Origin: Sulfitobacter sp. 20_GPM-1509m
GTDB taxonomy: Bacteria > Pseudomonadota > Alphaproteobacteria > Rhodobacterales > Rhodobacteraceae
NCBI RefSeq assembly: GCF_000620505.1
Contig: NZ_JIBC01000012.1
Location: forward strand, 1-64,000
Length of the DNA: 64,000 nucleotides
Reading direction: 5' to 3'
Shown here: positions 27,374-35,070 of the stretch, one piece after another
Layout of the letters: the number at the start of each line of letters is the position of its first letter
Numbering within the stretch: the first letter of the stretch is position 1
Translations under genes and position numbers: made by a program
The notes under the pieces: generated by a model
Database searches by the model: none
What the model was told of the DNA's origin: nothing
Seen by the model: only the letters and a program-made list of their open reading frames with translations

Positions 27374-28954
27374 CTATTCCGCCGCCGCAGCATTCGACTG
27401 CTGTGCGTGGTCTTTCATCCATCCCTGCAAGCGGTCGATTTCCGCTGCATCCATCCGCAAGCCCTGCTTGCTGCGCCGCCAGACCACGTCCTGCGCCGTG
27501 CGTGCGTATTCCTTGTCCATCAGCCACGTGACCTCGCGCGCGGTCAGCGTCGCGCCAAAGTCCGTGCCGAGATCGGCCAGCGTTCTGGCCCCGTCCAGCA
27601 TCTGCGCGGCTTCGGTCCCGTAGGCGCGCACCAGCCGCAGCGCCCAGCGGTCGGTCAGGAAGGGAAAGTCGCGTTTCAGACCGGCCACCAATGCGTCGAC
27701 CCCGTCCACCGGGAAATCACCCCCCGGCAGCGGCACGCCTGCGGTCCAGACCTTGTCGACACCGTCGAAATGGTGGGCGATCTGTTCCAGCGCGGTTTCG
27801 GCCAGCCGGCGATAGGTCGTGATCTTGCCGCCAAAAACGCTGAGCGCGGGGGCGCCGCGGCTGGTGTCGGTCTTGATCACGTAATCACGGGTCGCGGCGC
27901 TGGCGCTGCTGGCGCCATCGTCATAGAGCGGACGCACGCCGGAATAGGTCCAGACCACATCCGCGTCGGAAATGGGCTTGGCCAGATAGCCGTTGATAAA
28001 GTCGATCAGGTACGTTTGTTCCTCGGGTGTGATCTGCGGTTTCACATCCGCATCCGTATGGTCCATGTCGGTGGTGCCGATCAGGGTAAAGTCGGTCTCG
28101 TAGGGGATCGCAAAGATGATGCGCCCGTCGGTGCCCTGGAAGAAATAGCATTTGTCGTGGTCGAACAGCCGCTTGGTCACGATGTGACTGCCGCGCACCA
28201 GACGCACACCGCTTTGCGAATTGCTTTTCAGCGTGCCGCGCAAGACGTCGCCAACCCATGGGCCTGCGGCATTCACCACCATTCGGGCGGTCATCGTGCG
28301 GCTTTGGTCGCCCTCTTGCACAGTGACCTGCCACAGGCCGTCCACCACCTCGGCGCCTGTCACCTTGGTGCGCGGCAGGATCCGCGCGCCGCGTGCTTCG
28401 GCGTCGCGGGCGTTCAGCACCACCAGACGCGAATCCTCGACCCAGCAATCCGAATATTCGAACGCCTTCTCGAACTTCGGGTTCAGGCCACGCCCCTCGG
28501 GGGCGCTGCGCAGGTCCAGCCTGGAGGTGCCGGGCAGGATTTTGCGCCCGCCCAGATTGTCGTACAGAAACAGTCCCAGCCGGATCAGCCAAGCGGGCCT
28601 GCGTCCACGCATCCACGGCATCACCACGTTCAGCAGCCTGGACGTGGGCGTGGTCATGTCAAAGCGCATCGAGCGGTGATGGGGCAGCACGAAGCGCATG
28701 GGCCACGAGATATGCGGCATCGCGCGCAACAGCACCTCGCGTTCGATCAGCGCCTCGCGGACCAGCCGCAGTTCGAAATATTCCAGATAGCGCAGGCCGC
28801 CGTGAAACAGCTTTGTCGATGACGCAGAGGTGGCCGAACCGATGTCGTTCATCTCGGCCAGACAGACCGACAAACCCCGGCCCGCCGCGTCACGCGCGAT
28901 GCCACATCCATTGATGCCGCCGCCGATAATCAGCAGGTCACAGTCCGGTTTCAT
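27374..28954 (-). CDS. glpD: glycerol-3-phosphate dehydrogenase (FAD)
   Basis: 526 aa from the ATG at 28954. It oxidises sn-glycerol-3-phosphate to dihydroxyacetone phosphate and passes electrons to quinone at the inner membrane. FAD-binding dinucleotide fold at the N terminus: DLLIIGGGINGCGIARDAAG. Further family motifs: SSTKLFHGGLRYLEYFE, MVVNAAGPWVGDVL and the C-terminal YGTEAAQMLDGA region. It is the first gene of the long glp operon and is divergent from glpR, across a region with a GlpR-type operator at 29028-29047. Confidence 0.96.
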   Translation of the reverse strand: MKPDCDLLIIGGGINGCGIARDAAGRGLSVCLAEMNDIGSATSASSTKLFHGGLRYLEYFELRLVREALIEREVLLRAMPHISWPMRFVLPHHRSMRFDMTTPTSRLLNVVMPWMRGRRPAWLIRLGLFLYDNLGGRKILPGTSRLDLRSAPEGRGLNPKFEKAFEYSDCWVEDSRLVVLNARDAEARGARILPRTKVTGAEVVDGLWQVTVQEGDQSRTMTARMVVNAAGPWVGDVLRGTLKSNSQSGVRLVRGSHIVTKRLFDHDKCYFFQGTDGRIIFAIPYETDFTLIGTTDMDHTDADVKPQITPEEQTYLIDFINGYLAKPISDADVVWTYSGVRPLYDDGASSASAATRDYVIKTDTSRGAPALSVFGGKITTYRRLAETALEQIAHHFDGVDKVWTAGVPLPGGDFPVDGVDALVAGLKRDFPFLTDRWALRLVRAYGTEAAQMLDGARTLADLGTDFGATLTAREVTWLMDKEYARTAQDVVWRRSKQGLRMDAAEIDRLQGWMKDHAQQSNAAAAE

Positions 28955-29027
28955 CAAAAGCCTCCCCTGCGACGTTACCGCCGCTTGGGGCACAGCGTAC
29001 AAAATTCACGCGCGTTTGGAAGGTAAA

Positions 29028-29047
29028 AATGTTCGTTTTCGCTCGTT
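29028..29047. promoter_or_regulatory. GlpR-type operator between glpD and glpR
   Basis: The 20-mer AATGTTCGTTTTCGCTCGTT fits the E. coli GlpR consensus WATKYTCGWTAWCGMACAWT (from memory) at 17 of 20 positions, with the central TTCG-N4-CG core intact. It lies 74-93 nt upstream of the glpD start and about 127 nt upstream of glpR, so it can repress the glp operon and perhaps glpR. A further partial repeat (TTTTTCG) follows it directly. Confidence 0.7.
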
Positions 29048-29173
29048 TTTCGCCAAGAGGCTGAATTTACACTGGATTTCGCGCAAAAATGCATGGCAAT
29101 TTACAAGTACGCGCTGCGAACCGCACAATAGCGCAGGTTACAGGCTTCGATTCGTGACCGTATGGGAGGCAGA

Positions 29174-29932
29174 ATGAGTCAATCTTTGCGCAAACCCGAG
29201 ATCATCAAGATCGCCCGCCGCGAAGGCCGGGTGACGGTGGACGGGCTGGTGGATCATTTCGGCGTTGCCCCGCAGACCATTCGCCGCGACCTGACCGAGC
29301 TTGCGGATTCAGGCAAGCTTGAGCGGGTGCACGGGGGGGCTGTGCTGCCCTCGACGACCACGAACATCGGATACAGCGAACGCCGCGAGTTGAACCAGCC
29401 GGCCAAGGTCGACATTGCCCGCGTCTGTGCGGCGCAGATTCCAAACGACTGTTCAGTGTTCCTGAACATCGGCACCACGACCGAAGCCGTCGCCGCGGAA
29501 CTGTTGCATCATCAGGGGCTGCTGGTTGTGACCAATAACATCAACATTGCCATGATCCTGTCGCAAAACCACAGCATCGAGGTTGTGGTGACGGGCGGCA
29601 ACCTGCGCCGGTCCGATGGCGGGCTGATCGGCGACCTGGCGACGCAGACCATCCGCCAGTTCCAGTTCGACTATGCGGTCATCAGCTGTTCGGCGCTGCG
29701 CGAAAATGGCGATCTGATGGATTTCGATATTCAGGAGGTCGGCGTCAGCAAAACGATCATCGCCCATTCGGAAGAGGTGTTCCTGGTGGCCGACGGGTCC
29801 AAGTTCGAACGCAAGGCCCCGGCCCGCATCGCCTCGATGGCGCAGGTCGATTTGTTCGTGACGGACCTGCCCCTGTCGCCCGCTTGCGCCAGCTTTTGCG
29901 AAACCTCCGGGACCAAGGTGCTTTACGCGTAA
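29174..29932 (+). CDS. glpR: DeoR-family repressor of glycerol metabolism
   Basis: 252 aa from the ATG at 29174 with ribosome site GGGAGGC. N-terminal DeoR helix-turn-helix: RREGRVTVDGLVDHFGVAPQ then TIRRDLTELADSGKLERVHG. C-terminal sugar-phosphate sensor domain: NIGTTTEAVAAELLHHQGL, VTGGNLRRSDGGLIG, and the conserved lysine in ADGSKFERKAPARIA. It binds glycerol-3-phosphate in characterised relatives. Divergent from glpD; a candidate operator lies between them. A small imperfect hairpin (29964-29983) follows the gene. Confidence 0.93.
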   Translation: MSQSLRKPEIIKIARREGRVTVDGLVDHFGVAPQTIRRDLTELADSGKLERVHGGAVLPSTTTNIGYSERRELNQPAKVDIARVCAAQIPNDCSVFLNIGTTTEAVAAELLHHQGLLVVTNNINIAMILSQNHSIEVVVTGGNLRRSDGGLIGDLATQTIRQFQFDYAVISCSALRENGDLMDFDIQEVGVSKTIIAHSEEVFLVADGSKFERKAPARIASMAQVDLFVTDLPLSPACASFCETSGTKVLYA

Positions 29933-30133
29933 TACCACAAATCGGCCACATTTCAGGCTATGGTTGAGAGGGAACCCGCTCAATCCGTCCGGTCCAAGGC
30001 AGGCAAAGCCATATTAAACACTGTTTTTCCGTCAAGTGGTCTCAAAATTGCCCCGTTTCACTGACCTTTTGTTAACAACTTAAAGCAGATCAACCGCTGC
30101 TTGAGGTGGAAACGTATATGGGGAACGAAACCA

Positions 30134-31111
30134 ATGATGCATATTCTTGCCGTAGATGACGATCCGGTCATTCTGGACTTGCTGCGTGGCAGTTTGACCG
30201 AAGAGAAAAACTATAAACTGACCTGCGCTGCTTCGGCCGAGGATGCTTTGGACATCGTTCGTGAATCGCCGCGTCTGTTCGACTGTTTCCTTGTCGATAT
30301 CATGCTGCCCGGCGTGGACGGGATCGAGATGTGCGAAATGATCCGCGCCTGCGCGGCCTACCGCAGCACCCCGATCCTGATGATGACCGCCAGCCGCGAA
30401 GCAGGGCTGATGCAACGTGCGTTCTTTGCCGGTGCGACCGATTACATCTCGAAACCCCTGGAAGGTGTCGAGCTGGGCGCGCGCATCAACTCGGCCGGCC
30501 TGCTGAACGCAAGCCTGCTGCGCGAGCGTGAGGCACAGCACACGCTGGGCGAGCTGACTGCGCTGGTCAAAGTCCGCTTTGAGGAGCCGTTCAAGCTGGA
30601 CGTGCCCGGCATGTCCAACCTGCTTGAAATGGAAAACCATCTGCTGCGTCTGCAAACCGGCTGCTATGCGATGAACCTTTTCAGCATCGAGGCACAGGGC
30701 ATGAAAGCCGCCCACGCCAACGTGTCGCCCCCTGCCTTCCGCAACGCGATCGAACAGCTGGCCGAGATCACGCTGGATTCGCTGAACGGATTTGCCGCCC
30801 ACGTCGCCTATGTCGGCTCGGGTCGGTTCCTGGGGCTGACCATCGGTCGCCGCCGTCTGGACCTGAACAAGCTGCGCCGCGACATGACCCAGGACCTTGC
30901 GCGGAACTGGGACGAGGAAACCAGCCAGATCGCCACACCGCCCAAGGTGCGGGTCGCCTCTGTGGGGAACCAACGCTACTGGTCCGGTATGTCCGCAAGC
31001 GAGAAACTGCGCGAGACAAGCATCAAGTCCGAGCCGTTCAGCGAGAGCGTCGAGGAGGAAGAAAGCAACCTCTTCGCCAAATTCGAAAGCTACGTGGACT
31101 CGCGCGACTGA
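30134..31111 (+). CDS. response regulator with highly degenerate GGDEF-like output domain
   Basis: 325 aa. Residues 1-120 are a complete receiver domain: acidic pocket D8-D10, phosphorylation site D55 (FLVDIMLPG), T85 and K107 (ISKPLE). Residues about 150-260 are not a DNA-binding domain. They align in layout with the C-terminal domain of the next gene, where a GGDEF-like motif is visible; here the motif position reads VGSGRF (near 227-232), so no cyclase activity is expected. The C-terminal ~60 residues are charged and acidic. It is the first of three plus-strand signalling genes (response regulator, response regulator, Hpt). The two tandem regulators look like paralogues. Start ATG at 30134 (30137 also possible). 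Confidence 0.8.
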   Translation: MMHILAVDDDPVILDLLRGSLTEEKNYKLTCAASAEDALDIVRESPRLFDCFLVDIMLPGVDGIEMCEMIRACAAYRSTPILMMTASREAGLMQRAFFAGATDYISKPLEGVELGARINSAGLLNASLLREREAQHTLGELTALVKVRFEEPFKLDVPGMSNLLEMENHLLRLQTGCYAMNLFSIEAQGMKAAHANVSPPAFRNAIEQLAEITLDSLNGFAAHVAYVGSGRFLGLTIGRRRLDLNKLRRDMTQDLARNWDEETSQIATPPKVRVASVGNQRYWSGMSASEKLRETSIKSEPFSESVEEEESNLFAKFESYVDSRD

Positions 31112-31113
31112 TC

Positions 31114-31176
31114 CCGGGGCCTGCGCCCCGGTGCAATCCGAACGGCGGCTTGTGGCATTTCGCCGAAGCCGCCGTT
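31114..31176 (+). terminator. hairpins between the two response regulators
   Basis: Two hairpins follow the stop codon: CCGGGGC / GCCCCGG with a 4-nt loop (31114-31131), then AACGGCGGCTT / AAGCCGCCGTT with a 14-nt loop (31141-31176), the second followed by TGCCCAATTTTT. The second is a good terminator candidate, so the downstream regulator probably has its own promoter in the remaining ~200 bases. Confidence 0.65.
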
Positions 31177-31378
31177 TGCCCAATTTTTAATCGCACGTGT
31201 GTTGCGGTGCAGTTCTGCACCCATTGCGTGCGGATTAAAGCGGGCAGAAGCTACAATTTTTTCGAAAAATTCCAATTGTTTCGCCAATCGCCCAATTGAT
31301 GCCATCTTTCCCCGTAGAGTTGTCATATGGCCTCCAGACAGGCGATTGGGGCCAGAAAAGAAAAAATGGAGACTAGCA

Positions 31379-32350
31379 GTGCGTATTTTGGCTGTAGACG
31401 ATGATCCCATCATTCTCGAACTGTTGACACAGTTCGTTGCGGCTATTGGCGAGCACGAGCTGACCACCGCCGAGTCCGGCGCCGAGGCGCTGGACATTCT
31501 CAAGACACCCGGATGCGCGCCGTTCGAGTGTTTCATGCTGGACATTCAGATGCCGCAGATGGACGGCGTCGAACTGTTGACCCGCATCCGCGATATTGCC
31601 CGCTATGCGGACACGCCGGTGCTGATGGTCACGGCCATGTCCGACAAGCGTTACATCGATGCCGCGTTCAAGGCGGGCGCCACCGACTATGTGACCAAAC
31701 CGTTCGAGGTGAACGAATTGCGCGTGCGTGTGGGTATGGTCGAAAAGATCACCCAGACCCGCCAGCTGCGCACCAAGAAAATTTTCGCCGCCAAGACCGC
31801 CGCCGCCGTTCCGCAGACGCTTGAGCTGCATGAGCCGCTGTCGGTCTATGACGTGGACAACGTGATCGACTTTATCGCGATGGAAAACTATGTGGCCCAG
31901 CTGTCGCGCAATGCGCTGTTCGGCTCGACCGCCTTCGGCTTTTCCGTGCGCGATGTCGAAGGGTTTCACCAGGCGCTGAACGCTTTTGAATTCAGCGGCC
32001 TGATCTCGGATGTGGCCGAGGTGATCTCGGACACGCTGGCGGGCCATCAGTTCCTGATGTCCTATGGCGGCGACGGCACCTTTGTGTGCGTCACCGAAAG
32101 CGGCTGGCGGCCCGACACCGAACGTCTGATGGACGACGTGAACCTGGCGCTGTCGCGGATGGAGATGTTCAACAACGACGGCCAACCGCTGGAACCCCGC
32201 GTCAGCGTGGGCAGCGCCGTGCGGATGATCTGGAAAAGCGGCAGTGCCGTGATGGACGCCCTGGGCGAGGCGCATTCCAGCGCCAAGGCGGCCGCGGAAA
32301 AGTATGAACGCAACCGCCATGACTTTTGGCTGACTGAGCAACGCGCATAA
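31379..32350 (+). CDS. response regulator with degenerate GGDEF domain (GGDGT)
   Basis: 323 aa from a GTG at 31379 preceded by GGAG; earlier in-frame starts lack homology to the receiver. Receiver domain 1-120: D55 (FMLDIQMPQMDG), T85, K107 (VTKPFE). Residues about 155-315 resemble a GGDEF fold: FLMSYGGDGTFVCV (GGDGT at 230-234 replaces GGDEF), then VSVGSAVR and a final helix AKAAAEKYERNR, all in the right order. The catalytic Glu is lost, so it probably acts as a protein-binding or nucleotide-sensing output. It overlaps the Hpt gene by one base (TAATG). It is a paralogue of the regulator upstream. Confidence 0.82.
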   Translation: MRILAVDDDPIILELLTQFVAAIGEHELTTAESGAEALDILKTPGCAPFECFMLDIQMPQMDGVELLTRIRDIARYADTPVLMVTAMSDKRYIDAAFKAGATDYVTKPFEVNELRVRVGMVEKITQTRQLRTKKIFAAKTAAAVPQTLELHEPLSVYDVDNVIDFIAMENYVAQLSRNALFGSTAFGFSVRDVEGFHQALNAFEFSGLISDVAEVISDTLAGHQFLMSYGGDGTFVCVTESGWRPDTERLMDDVNLALSRMEMFNNDGQPLEPRVSVGSAVRMIWKSGSAVMDALGEAHSSAKAAAEKYERNRHDFWLTEQRA

Positions 32351-32700
32351 TGGACGGCGGCTTGGATATGATGTCGGGTCTGGAAAAGATCCGGGGACGA
32401 TTTCTGGATCTTCTGGTCACCCGTCAGCAAAGCATCGCGCACCACGCGGTGCTGGCCTATGAAAGCCACACGCTTGATGAAGTGAACGGTAACCTGGCTG
32501 CTGCCCGTGACATCCTGCACCAGATCGCGGGCACTGCGGGATCGCTTGGCTTTGACGATCTGGGCAATGCGGCGCGGATGTGTGAGAACGAGATTGTCGC
32601 CCATCTGAACGGCCCGGACAACGACCTGGCACTGTGCCCCGATGCGTTGCTGGTACAGATCGACGACTTTGTCGAACAGTGCAAAGGGATGTTGCATTAG
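32350..32700 (+). CDS. histidine phosphotransfer (Hpt) domain protein
   Basis: 116 aa, all-helical by composition. The phosphotransfer motif is ILHQIAGTAGSLGF, with H57 as the phospho-accepting histidine (HxxxG core). It is the standard shape of a free-standing Hpt domain, which shuttles phosphate between the receiver of a hybrid kinase and other response regulators. The hybrid kinase encoded at 35071-38277, which has its own receiver, is the obvious donor; the two plus-strand regulators are likely acceptors. Translationally coupled to the preceding regulator. A strong terminator follows at 32725-32752. Confidence 0.88.
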   Translation: MDGGLDMMSGLEKIRGRFLDLLVTRQQSIAHHAVLAYESHTLDEVNGNLAAARDILHQIAGTAGSLGFDDLGNAARMCENEIVAHLNGPDNDLALCPDALLVQIDDFVEQCKGMLH

Positions 32701-32724
32701 CAACGGACCGGCAGGAACCTGAAG

Positions 32725-32752
32725 AAACGCGCTATAGCAGGCGCGTTTTTTC
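32725..32752 (+). terminator. intrinsic terminator after the Hpt gene
   Basis: Stem AAACGCGC / GCGCGTTT with an 8-nt loop and a run of six T residues at the 3' arm. It is a textbook intrinsic terminator on the plus strand, at the convergence point with the lone receiver gene. Confidence 0.9.
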
Positions 32753-32816
32753 GTTTGTGCGGCCTATTGCGTTGCGCGTATGCCCTGCCCCATCCTTCGA
32801 CCGGTTGTCCCTGAAT

Positions 32817-32845
32817 GCAAAAGGCACCCACAATTGTGGATGCCT
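32817..32845 (-). terminator. intrinsic terminator after the lone receiver gene
   Basis: On the minus strand: AGGCA-T-CCACAATTGTGG-G-TGCCT followed by TTTTG. It is a stem of 11 pairs with one mismatch and a tight AATT loop, 30 bases past the stop of the receiver gene. Confidence 0.8.
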
Positions 32846-32875
32846 GTGAGCCCGTGTCATGTCTGAAGGACCTCT

Positions 32876-33256
32876 TCAGGTCTCTGCGTAGGCTTTCAAG
32901 GCGGCCTTGATCTGGTCACCCAGCAGCATCGGATCAAACGGCTTGCTGATCACCTCGGCCGCCCCAAGTTCGCGCAGCTCTTCGACTTCGGAATTCTGTG
33001 CGCGGGCGGTCATGAAGATCGCCGGGGTTTTTTCCAGTGCGGGGATCTGGCGCATCCGCTCGAGCGTCTGGCGACCGGTCATGCCGGGCATCATCACATC
33101 CAGCAAGAGCACATCGGGAACAAAGGCCTGAACCAGCAAAAGCGCCTCTTCGCCAGAGGCGCTTTGGACCACTTCGAAATCTCCGGAGAGCCCGAGCGCA
33201 AGCTGGGCGATCTCGCGAATATCTGCATCATCTTCAACGTGTAATATTTTTATCAT
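32876..33256 (-). CDS. single-domain response regulator (CheY-like receiver)
   Basis: 126 aa, receiver domain only: acidic pair near E8-D10, phosphorylation site D53 (LLLDVMMPGMTG), T83 (FMTAR) and K105 (VISKPFDP). No output domain, so it acts through protein contact or as a phosphate relay or sink. It begins 11 nt after the stop of the upstream PAS kinase, in the same operon, so it is the likely partner of that kinase. Ribosome site GGAAA. Confidence 0.92.
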   Translation of the reverse strand: MIKILHVEDDADIREIAQLALGLSGDFEVVQSASGEEALLLVQAFVPDVLLLDVMMPGMTGRQTLERMRQIPALEKTPAIFMTARAQNSEVEELRELGAAEVISKPFDPMLLGDQIKAALKAYAET

Positions 33257-33267
33257 CTAATTTCCAA

Positions 33268-34929
33268 TCAAGAGGCCACGCGCAATTTAGGCTCGTTGCT
33301 GGCTTCCGAGGATATAGCCTCGAGCTTGGGCAAATTAAAGAAAAATGTCGTTCCAACACCTTCGACACTGGTGAAGCCGATCGTACCTCCAAGACTTTGT
33401 ACAATTGCCTTGCAAATGCTCAACCCCAAACCTGTTCCACCCTTGGTTGTGCGGGAGGAATTGGCCAGATCGGCAAACTTTTCGAAAATCTTGTGCTGAT
33501 CCTGAAGCGGAATCCCCTGCCCCTGGTCACGCACCGAAATGCGCAGGCTGTCGCCCTCGTCGCGGACACGGATGGCGACGGTGTCGCCGGCCTTGGAGAA
33601 CTTGCAAGCGTTGGAGACAAGGTTGTTCAACACCTGAATCACACGGTTGGGATCGGTGCGCAGCGGCAGCGGATCGTCCAGGCCAATAGCTTCGAGCGAA
33701 ATGCCGAAACGCTCGCCGATGTTCGCATTGGCGACCTGCGCTTCGCGGATCAGATCGCGCATGTCCACATCGTCCAGCGTGAATTCCATACGACCGGCCG
33801 AGATTTTCTCGAGGTCCAGAATGTCGTTCAGGATCAGCACCAGCCGGTCGGCGTTGCGATGTGCGATGCCCAACAGGTCGACCGCCTTGTCCGGCAGGTC
33901 GCCGGTGGCGTTCGACAGCATCAGCCCCATGGCTCCCTTGATCGAAGTCAGCGGCGAACGCAGCTCGTGGCTGACGGTCGAGATGAAATCGGACTGTGCC
34001 CGCTCCTGCTCGATCCGGGCAGAAATGTCGTTCAGCACGATCAGGAATCGGCCATCGTTATGATGGCTGGGCAGAAACTTGATGCTGATGTGAAAGGGCA
34101 CATCAAACAGGGTCTCTTCGAACTGGGTCGACGTTTCGTTGCGTTCGATCATGCGCCGGCACGCGCTGCGAATGGCCTTGGCGCCCGGCTGCATCGCCAG
34201 TTCGGACAGTGAATGCCGTTCGACCTCATTGTCCTGCCAGCCCAGACGGCGACGCGCGGCGGCGTTGACATAGGCGAATTTCTCGGAATCGGCGCGGACA
34301 ATCCAGATGTCATCGCGCAGTTCGTGCAGGGACTCTGCGACGTTGCGTTCTGCCAGAAGCTGGCGCGTGCGCGTGATGTCGGTGCGCACGGAAATCGACC
34401 CTTTCCAGACACCCTTGTTGTCGAACAACGGCATAATGGTGCTGTGCGTGTAGATGATCGAACCGTCCTTGCAGCGCAGCGGCGTTTCACCCTGCCACAT
34501 CTCGCCACGTTGCAGGCAGGTGCGAATCTCAAGCGCCAGCCCGCGATGGGCGACGTCATAGACCTTGAGCACCTGCTCGCCCATCAGCTCGCTGCGGGTA
34601 TAGCCGGTCATTTCCAGAAACAGGTCGTTCGCTTCTGACAGCTCGTGTTTCTCATTGACGATGGTGACCATTGCGTGCCGGTCCAGCGCGCTCAGCCGCT
34701 GGGCCATGGACAAGGCCCGACCCGAGGTCATGCGGCGAATGTTGTATTTGACAAGGGCCAGAGGGGTCAGCCCGGCAAGCGTAATTGCGCCCGCGATCGG
34801 CAGCACCTCTGCGCTGAGGCCTGGTAGGAAGCTTGGACTATATGCGTACCAGCCAAATGCCAAAGCACTGCCTAATGCAAATCCAACCGCCGTTTTATCG
34901 GTAAAACCCTTAACTAACACACTGCTCAT
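33268..34929 (-). CDS. membrane PAS-domain sensor histidine kinase
   Basis: 553 aa. Two hydrophobic segments near residues 14-31 and 40-60 anchor it; almost nothing is periplasmic. Two PAS domains follow (about 82-188, with TGYTRSELMGEQV, and about 197-305). The kinase core has the H-box FISTVSHELRSPLTSIKG (H321), N-box NNLVSNACKF, G1 VRDQGQGIP and G2 GGTGLGLSICK. There is no fused receiver; the lone receiver gene 11 nt downstream is the likely target. The H-box region is closely similar to that of the hybrid kinase upstream (ATVSHELRTPLTSIKG), so they probably share regulators. Confidence 0.93.
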   Translation of the reverse strand: MSSVLVKGFTDKTAVGFALGSALAFGWYAYSPSFLPGLSAEVLPIAGAITLAGLTPLALVKYNIRRMTSGRALSMAQRLSALDRHAMVTIVNEKHELSEANDLFLEMTGYTRSELMGEQVLKVYDVAHRGLALEIRTCLQRGEMWQGETPLRCKDGSIIYTHSTIMPLFDNKGVWKGSISVRTDITRTRQLLAERNVAESLHELRDDIWIVRADSEKFAYVNAAARRRLGWQDNEVERHSLSELAMQPGAKAIRSACRRMIERNETSTQFEETLFDVPFHISIKFLPSHHNDGRFLIVLNDISARIEQERAQSDFISTVSHELRSPLTSIKGAMGLMLSNATGDLPDKAVDLLGIAHRNADRLVLILNDILDLEKISAGRMEFTLDDVDMRDLIREAQVANANIGERFGISLEAIGLDDPLPLRTDPNRVIQVLNNLVSNACKFSKAGDTVAIRVRDEGDSLRISVRDQGQGIPLQDQHKIFEKFADLANSSRTTKGGTGLGLSICKAIVQSLGGTIGFTSVEGVGTTFFFNLPKLEAISSEASNEPKLRVAS

Positions 34930-35070
34930 CCCTGAACCGCAACACTCGGCTTATTCGCGTCGTATTCTTACAAACCCGCCGGTCGTTCTGCGGATGTGTC
35001 ATTTATTACAGTCCAAATTGGCAAAAATAGGGCAGGCTTGGTCTATCAGGGTGTCGCTGGTTGGGTGGTG

